Shown: positions 15,907-24,045, counted from the first letter of the stretch. The stretch is DNA of 64,000 bases from Alkalicoccus luteus (GCA_052061695.1 JBPZEY010000003.1); one strand, 5' to 3'. Made by a program: numbers and translations. The notes: generated by a model from the sequence alone, not told the origin.

Positions 15907-15939
15907 GGTAAAACCGGCCGGCAGGCTGCCGACCGGTTT
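15907..15939 (-). terminator. Terminator of the reactive-sulfur operon
   Basis: A hairpin with AACCGG / CCGGTT at the base and CGGC / GCCG near the loop, followed by TTTTACC on the minus strand. It sits just past the tusA stop. Confidence 0.75.
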
Positions 15940-15951
15940 CTCATGATCTGA

Positions 15952-16185
15952 TTATCCTTTTTGAATCCAGAATGTCAGGACGCCCTCTTCTTCCACAGTT
16001 TCAAGGAGTTTGTGCCCCCCTGATTTCGACCAAGCTGCGATATCTGCTTTTGCTCCCTGGTCCGTGGCGACAACTTCCAGCACCTGACCGGATTCAAGAT
16101 CTGTCATTGCCTTTTTCGTTTTTACAATCGGCATTGGGCATGCCATTCCTTTTGCATCGAGTACTTTATCTGCGTTCATCATCAT
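15952..16185 (-). CDS. TusA-family sulfur carrier protein
   Basis: 77 residues, or 75 if the third of three consecutive ATGs is used; that one has the best spacing from AGGAGG. The family signature is DAKGMACPMPIVKTKKA, with the persulfide-carrying Cys in CPMP, followed by VVATDQGAKADIAAW. It probably accepts and hands on sulfane sulfur in the cytosol. It is the last gene of the five-gene dsrE/rhodanese operon, 12 bp after the dioxygenase gene. It is close in sequence to the N-terminal domain of the TusA-rhodanese fusion in the same operon, suggesting a duplication. Confidence 0.92.
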   Translation of the reverse strand: MMMNADKVLDAKGMACPMPIVKTKKAMTDLESGQVLEVVATDQGAKADIAAWSKSGGHKLLETVEEEGVLTFWIQKG

Positions 16186-16197
16186 CCTCCTCCTGAG

Positions 16198-17328
16198 TTA
16201 TTGTGCTTTTACCGCACAGCGGTTTGGTCCGATTTCCATTTCGCGTTTCTTTTCATCATCTGGATTAAGACGCCCCATGTTCGTCTGTCTGATTTCCTGA
16301 TGAGAATTTGGCTGCGGCGGCAGGTTTTCTATAACGAGTGCACGGAAGTCTTCTTCACTTTCAATATTCAGCCCGTGATTTTCGTTAAACAATACGCCCA
16401 GTTTTTCCTGAACGCTTCCATCATCCTGGACTTCATCCATGATCATGAAGTGCGCCGGCAGTACAATCAACTCTTCCGCCAGGCTGCGATACCGGGTATA
16501 AAGTGTTTCCCGAAGATCCCCTACCCAGTCCTCTGCTTTTCCAGCTAGGTCTGGCCGTCCAATTGAATCGATAAACAGAATGTCTCCAGAGAGCAGAAAA
16601 CGGTTGTCAATGACAAAGGAAGTGGAGCCAATCGTATGCCCTGGTGAATACAGCGCATTGATGTCGATGGTTGTATCCCCAATCTGCACATTCGTTCCAT
16701 CTGTTACCTTTTCATAAGAGAAAACCACTTCTTCTGCGTCCGCTGGCGGAAGCCAATAGCTCGCACCGGTTTTCTCTGCAATCTCACGGCCGCCTGAAAT
16801 ATGGTCGGCATGCAGGTGCGTATCAAATACGTGCTTGATCACAGCCTGCTTTTCTTCAGCAAATGAAATAAAGGTGTCTGTCATACGTGTTGCATCGATA
16901 ATTGCTGCTTCTCCATTAGAAATCGCCATATAGGAGAGACAGCCTTTTCCTAATCGTACGAATTGATACAGCTCCCCGCCAGGCAGATCCCCGACCTTTA
17001 CAGGTTCGAGATGCTCGCTCCATGCTTTCATTCCTCCTTCTAAATAGGCAACATCCAAACCTTCATCTGAAAGCATCTCAGCTACCATCTGGGAAGACCC
17101 GACCTTTGCACAGACGACCAGGATTTCTTTATCTTGGGGAAGCTCTGGTACGAGCTCTTCTACTCCATCCAGCAGATCGAAGTACGGCACGTTTTTATAC
17201 GTGAAGGATTCTGATTCAATCTTCCAGTCTGCGAATGCGTCTTCGTTCCGGACATCCAGAACGAAAACGTCCTTTTTTTGAATAACACGTTCTGCTACCT
17301 CGCTTGCTTTCCATGCTGTTACTGTCAT
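16198..17328 (-). CDS. Rhodanese-persulfide dioxygenase fusion (MBL fold, CstB/ETHE1-like)
   Basis: 376 residues. The N-terminal rhodanese domain (~1-110) has the active loop CAKVGSS (Cys73). A metallo-beta-lactamase domain (~115-340) follows, with HLHADH (171-176), SPGHTIGS and LSGDILFIDSIGRPD. This is the pattern of persulfide dioxygenases, which oxidise glutathione or low-molecular-weight thiol persulfide to sulfite using mononuclear iron. In S. aureus CstB the catalytic rhodanese is C-terminal; here it is N-terminal. It lies in the CstR-controlled operon between the TusA-rhodanese fusion and TusA. Confidence 0.9.
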   Translation of the reverse strand: MTVTAWKASEVAERVIQKKDVFVLDVRNEDAFADWKIESESFTYKNVPYFDLLDGVEELVPELPQDKEILVVCAKVGSSQMVAEMLSDEGLDVAYLEGGMKAWSEHLEPVKVGDLPGGELYQFVRLGKGCLSYMAISNGEAAIIDATRMTDTFISFAEEKQAVIKHVFDTHLHADHISGGREIAEKTGASYWLPPADAEEVVFSYEKVTDGTNVQIGDTTIDINALYSPGHTIGSTSFVIDNRFLLSGDILFIDSIGRPDLAGKAEDWVGDLRETLYTRYRSLAEELIVLPAHFMIMDEVQDDGSVQEKLGVLFNENHGLNIESEEDFRALVIENLPPQPNSHQEIRQTNMGRLNPDDEKKREMEIGPNRCAVKAQ

Positions 17329-17351
17329 GTTTCAAACCTCCTAATTACGAA

Positions 17352-17915
17352 CTATTCGTTTTCTTCTACAGGACCATTCCACTTGCTCATCCCTGGAACA
17401 ACGTTTTTCACTTGATTAAAATCATTCGCTTCCAGCTTTTGCGCAGCTAAATCGCTTCGATTTCCTGTTCGGCAAACAACAAATGTTTCCTTTGTTTTGT
17501 CCAGCTCTGATAAACGAGAGTCCAGTTCACCTAGAGGAATCGATACAGACCCAGGTATATGACTGAATGAGTATTCAGCTGCTTCTCTTACATCGACGAT
17601 TTGTGCATCTGCACCGAGCTTTTCCTCAAGTTCTTCATTGCTTACTGTATGAGGAAATGTCATATCTTCTTTTTCTTCGCCGGTAGATTTTCTTACGTAA
17701 TGAATCAAAACATCTCCATCACGCTTCGTGCCGATATATTGGTGGCCGCCCTTTTCAGACCAGGCTTTTAAGTCAGCCAGTGATCCTTCATCTGTCGCCT
17801 GAATTTCAAGGACGCGACCTGGTTCCATCGTTCCAATTGCTTTTTTCGTTTTTACAATCGGCATCGGACAGGCAAGCCCTTTTGCATCCAGCGTTTGATC
17901 TGCTTTAATTGTCAT
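17352..17915 (-). CDS. TusA-rhodanese fusion sulfurtransferase (CstA-like)
   Basis: 187 residues in two domains. The TusA-like domain (~1-76) has CPMPIVKTKKA (Cys16). The rhodanese domain (~90-185) has the active loop CRTGNRS (Cys148). S. aureus CstA has the same kind of multidomain sulfurtransferase logic, with an extra DsrE module that here is encoded separately upstream. It is expected to relay persulfide sulfur from donors to the dioxygenase or other acceptors. AGGAGGTTTTACT precedes the ATG. It lies 12 bp from the upstream rhodanese and 23 bp from the downstream dioxygenase. Confidence 0.9.
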   Translation of the reverse strand: MTIKADQTLDAKGLACPMPIVKTKKAIGTMEPGRVLEIQATDEGSLADLKAWSEKGGHQYIGTKRDGDVLIHYVRKSTGEEKEDMTFPHTVSNEELEEKLGADAQIVDVREAAEYSFSHIPGSVSIPLGELDSRLSELDKTKETFVVCRTGNRSDLAAQKLEANDFNQVKNVVPGMSKWNGPVEENE

Positions 17916-17927
17916 AGTAAAACCTCC

Positions 17928-18230
17928 TCAAGTGTGTGCGGGCAGGATCGTCCTGCCTGAATACTGAAACATTCCACCAGTCATGTTAGCTGTTTGATAC
18001 CCTTGCGCTTCTGAGAATAATGCTGCTCGTTCGCTTCTTGATCCGGAGCGGCATATGAACAGTAACGGCTTTCCTTTACCAAGGGTCGATAGTTTACCAG
18101 GCAGCTCACCGAGAGGAATATGCAGCGCTCCAGGAATCATACCTTTTTCTGTTTCAAACGATTCTCTTACATCAATCAGCTGATAGTCATTTAGATACGT
18201 GGTTACCTGTGTTGCTTGAATTTCCTTCAT
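17928..18230 (-). CDS. Single-domain rhodanese
   Basis: 100 residues from the ATG preceded by AGGAGGAAAACAA; an upstream in-frame start overlaps the dsrE-like gene and is rejected. It contains LIDVRE, GALHIPLGEL and the active loop CRSGSRS (Cys60), a complete rhodanese fold. It is probably a cytosolic thiosulfate or persulfide sulfurtransferase. It is the second gene of the operon. Confidence 0.92.
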   Translation of the reverse strand: MKEIQATQVTTYLNDYQLIDVRESFETEKGMIPGALHIPLGELPGKLSTLGKGKPLLFICRSGSRSERAALFSEAQGYQTANMTGGMFQYSGRTILPAHT

Positions 18231-18252
18231 TTGTTTTCCTCCTGAGAGTTTA

Positions 18253-18732
18253 TTAGATAAACAGATTGACGTTTCCGTCTTCCGCATCTGCAAGATAAGC
18301 TGCAACGCCGCCGTATTCTACACCATCCAGCAGTTCTTCTTTTTGCAGACCGAGCAGATCCATCGTCATCGTGCAGGCTACGAGCTTCACTTCCTGCTCC
18401 TGGGCCATTTCGATTAAATCTGACAGCGGCATCGCCTGATGCTTCTTCATTACTTTTTTAATCATTTTTTGACCCATGCCGCCAAAGTTCATGTTTGAGA
18501 GACCCATTTTTTCAGCTCCGCGCGGCATCATTTTCTCAAACATCTTCTCCATTTTCCCTTTATCTACATCGATGTTTTCTTCTTTGCGGAATGCATTCAG
18601 CCCCCAGAATGTTGCGAAGATCGTCACATCATGATCGTATGCCGCAGCACCGTTGGCGATAATGAAGGCGGCCATTGCTTTGTCGTAATCACCGCTGAAT
18701 AAAATAATGTTCGTAGACTTTTTCTCTGTCAT
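18253..18732 (-). CDS. DsrE/DsrF/DrsH-like family protein
   Basis: 159 residues. N-terminal NIILFSGDYDKAMAAFIIANGAAAYDHDVTIF-type Rossmann-like DsrE fold (only key parts cited), then a Met/Lys-rich insertion, and VKLVACTMTMDLLG, whose Cys is the likely persulfide-carrying residue. These proteins take part in sulfur relay. AAGGAGG precedes the ATG; a second ATG 18 bases upstream overlaps this ribosome site. It is the first gene of the operon; two CstR-type operators lie upstream. Confidence 0.9.
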   Translation of the reverse strand: MTEKKSTNIILFSGDYDKAMAAFIIANGAAAYDHDVTIFATFWGLNAFRKEENIDVDKGKMEKMFEKMMPRGAEKMGLSNMNFGGMGQKMIKKVMKKHQAMPLSDLIEMAQEQEVKLVACTMTMDLLGLQKEELLDGVEYGGVAAYLADAEDGNVNLFI

Positions 18733-18757
18733 AAAAATAACCTCCTTCATAATACTA

Positions 18758-18773
18758 ATACCTGTATGGGTAT
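18758..18773. promoter_or_regulatory. CstR/CsoR-type operator proximal to the dsrE-like gene
   Basis: ATACCTGTATGGGTAT, a near-perfect inverted repeat of the ATACC-n6-GGTAT type bound by CsoR/CstR repressors, about 26 bp ahead of the first gene of the sulfur operon. Confidence 0.75.
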
Positions 18774-18819
18774 ATTAAGTTACAAAATTTTTTAGCCGGT
18801 AACCGGCTGCTTGATTCCT

Positions 18820-18848
18820 AGCATACCCTTATAGGTATTACAAGTCAA
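18820..18848 (-). promoter_or_regulatory. Promoter of the sulfur operon with embedded CstR operator
   Basis: -35 TTGACT and -10 TATGCT at 17-bp spacing. The operator ATACCCTTATAGGTAT (18823-18838) lies in the spacer and overlaps the -10, so binding should block RNA polymerase. Confidence 0.78.
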
Positions 18849-18865
18849 CCCTTTAAGCATCTTTT

Positions 18866-18890
18866 ATGAAGCCCGCCTTTAAAGCGGGCT
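18866..18890 (-). terminator. Terminator after cstR
   Basis: A 7-bp GC stem (AGCCCGC / GCGGGCT) with a 7-nt loop just past the cstR stop. The tail on the minus strand is T-poor, so it may be leaky. Confidence 0.55.
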
Positions 18891-18901
18891 CACAAGCAAA
18901 C

Positions 18902-19162
18902 CTATCTCGTTTTCACGAGCATATTAACCGCTTCCTGAATCATCTCTTCAGAATCTTCGCCATTCTCAATCTGCTGGCGTACACACTGTTCAAGATTAGA
19001 ACTGACAACAACCCCGATTGCACGGTCCATTGCGTTTCGGGCAGCAGACATTTGTCCAACAAGCTCGCGGCAGTCTTTCCCCTCTTCCATCATTCGAAGC
19101 ACAGCCTTGACCTGTCCTTCCACCCGTTTCATTCGATTTTTCATTTGTGGAGTGTATTCCAT
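18902..19162 (-). CDS. cstR: CstR-type persulfide-sensing transcriptional repressor (CsoR family)
   Basis: 86 residues, an all-helical DUF156/CsoR-family protein. Cys31 (KDCREL) and Cys60 (NLEQC) occupy the two sensing positions. The histidine that copper-sensing CsoR has four residues before the second Cys is Asn here. That C31/C60, no-His pattern matches the S. aureus CstR persulfide sensor. On reaction with sulfane sulfur it should release ATACCC...GGGTAT operators. Five such sites are seen at three promoters in this cluster. It is probably cotranscribed from the DUF302 gene promoter (18-bp gap), giving autoregulation. Confidence 0.9.
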   Translation of the reverse strand: MEYTPQMKNRMKRVEGQVKAVLRMMEEGKDCRELVGQMSAARNAMDRAIGVVVSSNLEQCVRQQIENGEDSEEMIQEAVNMLVKTR

Positions 19163-19179
19163 CGTAATCCCTTCTTTCT

Positions 19180-19566
19180 TTACTTTACAGCGGCTTCCAT
19201 CGCATCACTCATGCGTTGTTCTACGTCTTTCGCTGTTTCAAGTACCTGCGGCTCTCCAACAAGCTCCATTAATGCAGTCGGATTCGGCATGCCGACTTTC
19301 GTTTGTCCATGATCATCATATACAACGACTTTGCATGGAAGAAAATAACCTGCCAGCATCGTTTCTGTTAATACGTTTTTGGCGATTTTTGGATTGCAGA
19401 CTTCCATAATGCGGAATTCGTGATCAAGACCGACTTCTTTTTCGTCGAGCTTTGCTTTAACATCAAAATCCCAAAGCACACCAAATTGTACGTCTTGAAA
19501 CGAAGCGGTTAACTTTTCAACTGTCTCATCGACGGAATATGGGGATGAATAGGTTGTATGAAACAT
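19180..19566 (-). CDS. DUF302 family protein
   Basis: 128 residues. DUF302 signature: FGVLWDFDVKAKL, FRIMEVCNPKIAKNVL, and LPCKVVVYDD with an invariant Cys. It is soluble, with no signal peptide. The biochemical role is unsettled; DUF302 proteins often travel with sulfur or redox genes, and the two cysteines here would suit thiol or persulfide chemistry (inference). AAAGGAGGCAGACGC precedes the ATG. It heads a two-gene unit with cstR; a CstR operator overlaps its promoter. Confidence 0.88.
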   Translation of the reverse strand: MFHTTYSSPYSVDETVEKLTASFQDVQFGVLWDFDVKAKLDEKEVGLDHEFRIMEVCNPKIAKNVLTETMLAGYFLPCKVVVYDDHGQTKVGMPNPTALMELVGEPQVLETAKDVEQRMSDAMEAAVK

Positions 19567-19585
19567 GCGTCTGCCTCCTTTGATT

Positions 19586-19630
19586 ATACATCTATGGGTA
19601 TATCGTACATGACGGGCTGCATCTGGTCAA
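19586..19630 (-). promoter_or_regulatory. Promoter of DUF302-cstR with CstR operator
   Basis: -35 TTGACC and -10 TACGAT at 17-bp spacing. The imperfect operator ATACATCTATGGGTAT (19586-19601) lies immediately downstream of the -10. Confidence 0.7.
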
Positions 19631-21270
19631 CGTATATGAGTTGTGCGGTACCTATTTTGAAGCGTCATCTGCAGACGATCTTCTTCCCATTCTGCTTTAC
19701 GAAGAATATCGCGAACCGGTCCTTTTATATCGACGATCGTCAAGGTAATGCCCCGATCCTGCAGCATTTTCTCCCACTGCTCGAGTTCATGAACGGCTAC
19801 AGCATCCATCGAATTCACCCCGGAAAAATCCAGGATAACTTCCGTCGTTTCCGGCCTTGCAACGAGCCCCTCCTCGATTCTGCTTTCTACAAAAGCCGCA
19901 TTCGCAAAATAAAGAGGTGCATCGATGCGGAGCATAAAGATTCCTTCTCTTTCCTCTGCGTGCGGATAGCGTTTCACGTTGCGGTAAGTCCTGCTCTCCT
20001 CCAGCCATCCTAGCGCTGCCGTGTGCGGATAAGCACTGCTCCAAATAAACACCAGCAGGGAGATACCAATACCAATAAAGATCCCCTGCTCGACACCGAT
20101 CAGCAAGGTTGCTCCGAAGGTGATCATCCAAACTGCACCATCTGCCTTGCGCAGCTTAAAAAGAGATACTGCTTCCTTCCAATCAATCAGCTTATAAACA
20201 GCTACGATAATGACAGAAGCGAGAATTGCATTTGGCAGATAGTAAAATGCACCAGTGAAAAATTGCAGTGTCAGCAGCAGCAGCACCGCTGTAATAATGG
20301 AAGCAAGCGGGGTTTTAGCACCCGCATCGTAATTGACCGCGGATCGTGAAAATCCTCCCGTTACCGGAAAGCCCCCAAAGAACGAACCTCCGATATTGGC
20401 AGCTCCCAGGCCGGAAAGCTCCCTGTCAGCTGAAACATACTGTTTTTCTTTAGCCGCGATCACTTTTGCCATGGCGAACGATTCCATAAAACCGATAAAG
20501 GAGATCGTGAGCGCCGTTGGCAACAGTGCCATTACGGCATCTCCTGTTACAGCAGGCAATGAAAATGCCGGCAGTCCACCGGGTACCTCTCCAATGATGG
20601 ATACCCCTGCAGCATCCAAATTAAACCAAATCACGGTACCGATTCCAAGAAGAACAGCCGCCAGCGGACCCGGAATGAGCGGGATAAATCGTTTCGATGC
20701 GAGAATAACGATTACTCCGGCAGCTGCCAGACCGACGGCTGCCCAATTCCACGACGATAGCTGCATCGCTGCCTCTGCTGCGGCACCAGCTGGCTGGCTG
20801 TTTTCAAGCGGAAGACCTACAATGTGTTTCAGCTGACTGAACGCTATCACGATTGCTGCCGCAGACGTAAAGCCGCTGATAACAGCATGTGAGAAAAACT
20901 TGGTAATAAAGCCGAGCCGCAAAACTCCCATCAGCAGCTGAATAACTCCTACCATCAGCATTAATAACACCGCAAGTGTCATGTATTCGGAACTGCCAGG
21001 CTCTGCGAGCGGTGACACTCCGGCAAATACGAGCAGCGAGACAACCGCTACCGGACCGACTGCAAGCTGCCGGGAACTGCCTATCATAGCGTATATGAAT
21101 ATAGGAATCGCAGCAGCATAAAGACCGGTTACGGGCGGCATGCCGGCAAGCATCGCATATGCCATTCCCTGAGGAATCAGCATAACCGCCACAATCAGTC
21201 CGGCGCTGATATCTCCTTGTAAATGCTCTTTATGATAAGGTCTCATCCAATCAAGCCAGGACGATTTCAT
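19627..21270 (-). CDS. SulP/SLC26 family anion transporter with STAS domain
   Basis: 547 residues. About 11-12 membrane helices (~20-420) include the SulP signature region GLIVAVMLIPQGMAYAMLAG. A C-terminal cytosolic STAS domain (~440-540) has ILDFSGVNSMDAVAVHEL. SulP proteins carry sulfate, bicarbonate or other anions. Because two CstR operators precede it, the likely cargo is a product or substrate of sulfur oxidation such as sulfite, thiosulfate or sulfate (inference). AAGAAGGG precedes the chosen ATG. It is monocistronic. Its stop lies in the region of the DUF302 -35, so expression of the two may be linked. Confidence 0.9.
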   Translation of the reverse strand: MKSSWLDWMRPYHKEHLQGDISAGLIVAVMLIPQGMAYAMLAGMPPVTGLYAAAIPIFIYAMIGSSRQLAVGPVAVVSLLVFAGVSPLAEPGSSEYMTLAVLLMLMVGVIQLLMGVLRLGFITKFFSHAVISGFTSAAAIVIAFSQLKHIVGLPLENSQPAGAAAEAAMQLSSWNWAAVGLAAAGVIVILASKRFIPLIPGPLAAVLLGIGTVIWFNLDAAGVSIIGEVPGGLPAFSLPAVTGDAVMALLPTALTISFIGFMESFAMAKVIAAKEKQYVSADRELSGLGAANIGGSFFGGFPVTGGFSRSAVNYDAGAKTPLASIITAVLLLLTLQFFTGAFYYLPNAILASVIIVAVYKLIDWKEAVSLFKLRKADGAVWMITFGATLLIGVEQGIFIGIGISLLVFIWSSAYPHTAALGWLEESRTYRNVKRYPHAEEREGIFMLRIDAPLYFANAAFVESRIEEGLVARPETTEVILDFSGVNSMDAVAVHELEQWEKMLQDRGITLTIVDIKGPVRDILRKAEWEEDRLQMTLQNRYRTTHIR

Positions 21271-21293
21271 AACTGGAATCCCTTCTTTCATAT

Positions 21294-21309
21294 ATACCCA
21301 TAAGGGTAT
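21294..21309. promoter_or_regulatory. CstR operator 1 upstream of sulP
   Basis: ATACCCATAAGGGTAT, a nearly perfect palindrome between the promoter and the start codon of the transporter gene. Confidence 0.78.
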
Positions 21310-21324
21310 TTAGTGTGTACTTTC

Positions 21325-21353
21325 ATTTTACATACCCCTACATGTATTGTCAA
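21325..21353 (-). promoter_or_regulatory. Promoter of sulP with CstR operator 2 in the spacer
   Basis: Consensus -35 TTGACA, 17 bp, -10 TAAAAT. The half-degenerate operator ATACCCCTACATGTAT (21332-21347) fills the spacer. Confidence 0.82.
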
Positions 21354-21481
21354 CCAGTCATAAATATACACAGTTTTACACAGAAATTTGTCGAAATATT
21401 TTGTATAATACTCCTAAGCAGCAGAGGGACGCTGAACGGCAGCAGTCATATGTTCCCTATTTCCGGCTTTCTGCTCGCTAC

Positions 21482-21517
21482 AAAAACCCGCCCGGGGTTC
21501 TCCCCGGACGGGTTTTT
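21482..21517. terminator. Bidirectional terminator
   Basis: A strong GC stem (ACCCG-CCCGGGG / CCCCGG-ACGGGT, with small mismatches), with TTTTT on both strands. It ends the minus-strand oxidoreductase transcript. The ~170 bp between it and the sulP promoter hold a TATAAT-like box at ~21412 but no gene. Confidence 0.8.
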
Positions 21518-21589
21518 CATTCGAATCAAGCTTTCATCCTGCAGCCAACACCTGTCAGGCTTCACGTTTGCAGTCTCTACATTCGTTTC

Positions 21590-22567
21590 CTACCATTCAG
21601 CGATCAGTTTACCTCGTACGTGGCGCTCCTTCATGCGCTGCAGCGCTTTAGGAACATCTACCATCGGTACCTTTTCAACAGCCGGTATTTTCAGACGGCC
21701 ATTACTTAACATCGACAGCATCGTACTCCCCATCGCTGCAATTTTTTTCTCATCACGTATGCTTCCCGCCTGATAGACGCTTCCGAGCGCAACCTGGTGA
21801 AATGATTTAGGATGCTGGAAATCAACTGCATCATCCATATGCGGTGCGCCGGCAATAAATACGACATGGCCGTTATACGCCAGCGCGTTAAGTGAAGCAT
21901 CTGCATTTTCTGTGCCTACAGTATCGAATACATGATCTACACCGAGACCGCCTGTCTCCTGTAAAATTCGGTCAACAAACGACTCTTCGGAATAGTCGAC
22001 AGCAGCATCTGCTCCCAGCTCTTTCACGTAGTCATGGTTGACACTTCTCGCCGTGGTATAAACAGTCAGACCTGCGTCCTTTGCGAGCTGGATCGCAAAG
22101 GAACCAACTCCGCCCGCACCAGCATGAATTAAAATAGATTCTCCTTCACGTACGCGAAGCTTTTCAAACAGAGCCTGATATGCCGTGTATCCCGCTACCG
22201 GCAGGGCAGCTGCGTCTGTATACGTTACGTTATACGGGAGTTTCGCAGCAGTATGAGCTTTTAAAATTGTAAATTCTGCAAATGAGCCGCGTTCGGCCAT
22301 GTTGTTCAGACCAACCACCGGATCTCCTGCTGTGAAACCTTCAGTGCCAGGTCCCGTTTCTTCCACTTCTCCAGCTGTATCCAATCCGAGAACGTGCGGA
22401 TAGGTCCATCCCGGATATCCGTTTTCTCCAGTTTTGTAGTCCACTGGATTCAAGCCTGCTGCCTTCACGCGGACAAGCAGCTCTCCCTCTTGAGGAACCG
22501 GCCGATCCAGCTCTTCTACCTTCATGCTTTCCCATTTGCCTGCTTCTTCCAGTACTAATGCTTTCAC
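21590..22567 (-). CDS. Zinc-independent MDR oxidoreductase (quinone oxidoreductase family)
   Basis: 325 residues. The GroES-like N-terminal domain has AAGLNPVDYKTGE and HVLGLDTAGEVEE. The Rossmann loop HAGAGGVGSFAIQLAKDAG is around residue 145. No catalytic-zinc cysteine pattern is seen. It is expected to be a cytosolic NADPH-dependent reductase of quinones or enones; the substrate is not determinable. It resembles the first oxidoreductase of this window in fold but is not closely alike. AGGAGGGATC precedes the ATG. It is monocistronic, with the strong bidirectional terminator ~75 bp downstream. Confidence 0.9.
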   Translation of the reverse strand: MKALVLEEAGKWESMKVEELDRPVPQEGELLVRVKAAGLNPVDYKTGENGYPGWTYPHVLGLDTAGEVEETGPGTEGFTAGDPVVGLNNMAERGSFAEFTILKAHTAAKLPYNVTYTDAAALPVAGYTAYQALFEKLRVREGESILIHAGAGGVGSFAIQLAKDAGLTVYTTARSVNHDYVKELGADAAVDYSEESFVDRILQETGGLGVDHVFDTVGTENADASLNALAYNGHVVFIAGAPHMDDAVDFQHPKSFHQVALGSVYQAGSIRDEKKIAAMGSTMLSMLSNGRLKIPAVEKVPMVDVPKALQRMKERHVRGKLIAEW

Positions 22568-22738
22568 GCATGATCCCTCCTGTCTTGAGCTGATACTTTT
22601 TCAGTATACGTAGCAGGATCACTCCCCTGCAACCAATAAGCACACGCAGATTGAGTTTTCTCGTATAAAAGCGTACATTAGAAACGTAGTATTGTTTTGT
22701 CAGCTGATTAAATGCATTGTCGAGAGAAGGTTGTCGTT

Positions 22739-23635
22739 ATGTCAAACGAACATCGGTCTGGCGTCTCTGCCGGTATCGCCGCTTACTCCCTGTGGGGACT
22801 GCTGCCCATCTATTGGAAATGGCTAGAAGTAATTCCAGCCGTAGAAGTGCTTGCCCACCGGATCATTTGGTCATTGTTGTTTATGATCATGTTATTTATC
22901 GTTCTTAAGAAGACATCTCTATTGAAAGAGGATATCCGGTATATTGTGTCACACCCTAAAATTGCAGTCGGCATTTTGACGAGTGCTTTCTTCATCAGCG
23001 TCAACTGGGTCCTCTTTATCTGGGCGGTTGCTGCGGACAGAATCATTGAAGTCAGCCTGGGCTACTACATAAATCCGCTGATTAACGTGCTTCTCGGTGT
23101 TTTGTTTTTTAAAGAGGACCTTTCTGCCAGACAGCAAACTGCCGTTGCGCTCGCGTTTACCGGTGTGCTCATCGTGACAATTGGCGCCGGACAGATCCCA
23201 TACGTGGCGCTCGCTCTAGCGATGAGTTTCGGCATGTACGGGTTAGTTAAAAAACAAACGCAGATTGGTGCAATGACCGGGCTGATCATTGAAACGCTGT
23301 TTCTTGTGCCAGCTGCACTGATTTATCTGCTGTACGTTCATGAATCGATTGCGTCAGCCTTTCATATCTCTGATTCAGACGTCTTTCTGCTTTTAGCCGG
23401 AACCGGGATTGCGACAGCTGTTCCGCTGCTTTTGTTTGGAACAGCCGCCAGAAAAATCCCCCTCTCTTTATTAGGGTTTCTCCAGTATATTGCTCCGACT
23501 TCGATGCTTCTGCTCGGCGTATTCTTTTACGGAGAGCCATTCACGTTCATCGATGCAGCCGCATTTATCTTAATATGGACGGCCCTGCTTCTTTATTCGA
23601 CCCGGCCGCGTGTAAAACGTGTACAATCTGCTTGA
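22739..23635 (+). CDS. rarD: RarD-family EamA transporter
   Basis: 298 residues, with about ten membrane helices in two EamA repeats. The N-terminus GIAAYSLWGLLPIYWKWLE and the motif INWVLFIWAV-type segment with SLGYYINPL are diagnostic of RarD. The family is called chloramphenicol-sensitive protein from Pseudomonas work; the natural substrate is not known. The ATG used has GAGAAGG upstream; an in-frame ATG 27 bases earlier has none. The DUF4870 gene follows at 33 bp and may be cotranscribed. Confidence 0.9.
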   Translation: MSNEHRSGVSAGIAAYSLWGLLPIYWKWLEVIPAVEVLAHRIIWSLLFMIMLFIVLKKTSLLKEDIRYIVSHPKIAVGILTSAFFISVNWVLFIWAVAADRIIEVSLGYYINPLINVLLGVLFFKEDLSARQQTAVALAFTGVLIVTIGAGQIPYVALALAMSFGMYGLVKKQTQIGAMTGLIIETLFLVPAALIYLLYVHESIASAFHISDSDVFLLLAGTGIATAVPLLLFGTAARKIPLSLLGFLQYIAPTSMLLLGVFFYGEPFTFIDAAAFILIWTALLLYSTRPRVKRVQSA

Positions 23636-23668
23636 TTAGGGGATAAGAGCAGAAAGGAGGGATGCTGT

Positions 23669-24010
23669 ATGCATCAAGTTAAATCGGAGGATAAGCTTTT
23701 AGCCGGACTCATATACATTACGAGCTTCTTTTTTCCGATCATTGCTCCGCTCGTAATCTGGATTATCCGAAAAAATGATTCTGTGTTTGTTGATTATCAT
23801 GGACGGGAATATTTTAATTTATTTATCTCTTATTTCGTTTATTCAGTGATTGCCGGTATTCTTACACTTATTTTAATAGGATGGATCATTCTGTCGGTAT
23901 TAGGAATCGCATTGATCATTCTTACTATTATCGGTGCCGTCAAAGCAATTACTGGAGAGACATATCGTTTTCCGCTTATTTTTCGCCTGATCCCATCCGT
24001 GAAGATGTAG
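23669..24010 (+). CDS. DUF4870 / Tic20-like small membrane protein
   Basis: 113 residues with three or four membrane helices. FFFPIIAPLVIWIIRKND followed by VDYHGREYFNLFISY is the DUF4870 signature (HGxxxxNxxIS-like). Function unknown. AAAGGAGGG precedes the start. It ends 35 bp before a strong terminator. Confidence 0.88.
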   Translation: MHQVKSEDKLLAGLIYITSFFFPIIAPLVIWIIRKNDSVFVDYHGREYFNLFISYFVYSVIAGILTLILIGWIILSVLGIALIILTIIGAVKAITGETYRFPLIFRLIPSVKM

Positions 24011-24045
24011 GTAAGCGAAGGCCGTCACGTATCAGAAACATGGGT

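Noticed and set aside
21405..21520. Possible small RNA from a TATAAT box near 21412 to the bidirectional terminator
   Set aside because: No acceptable -35 element at 16-18 bp and no known structure; the terminator is explained by the oxidoreductase gene.
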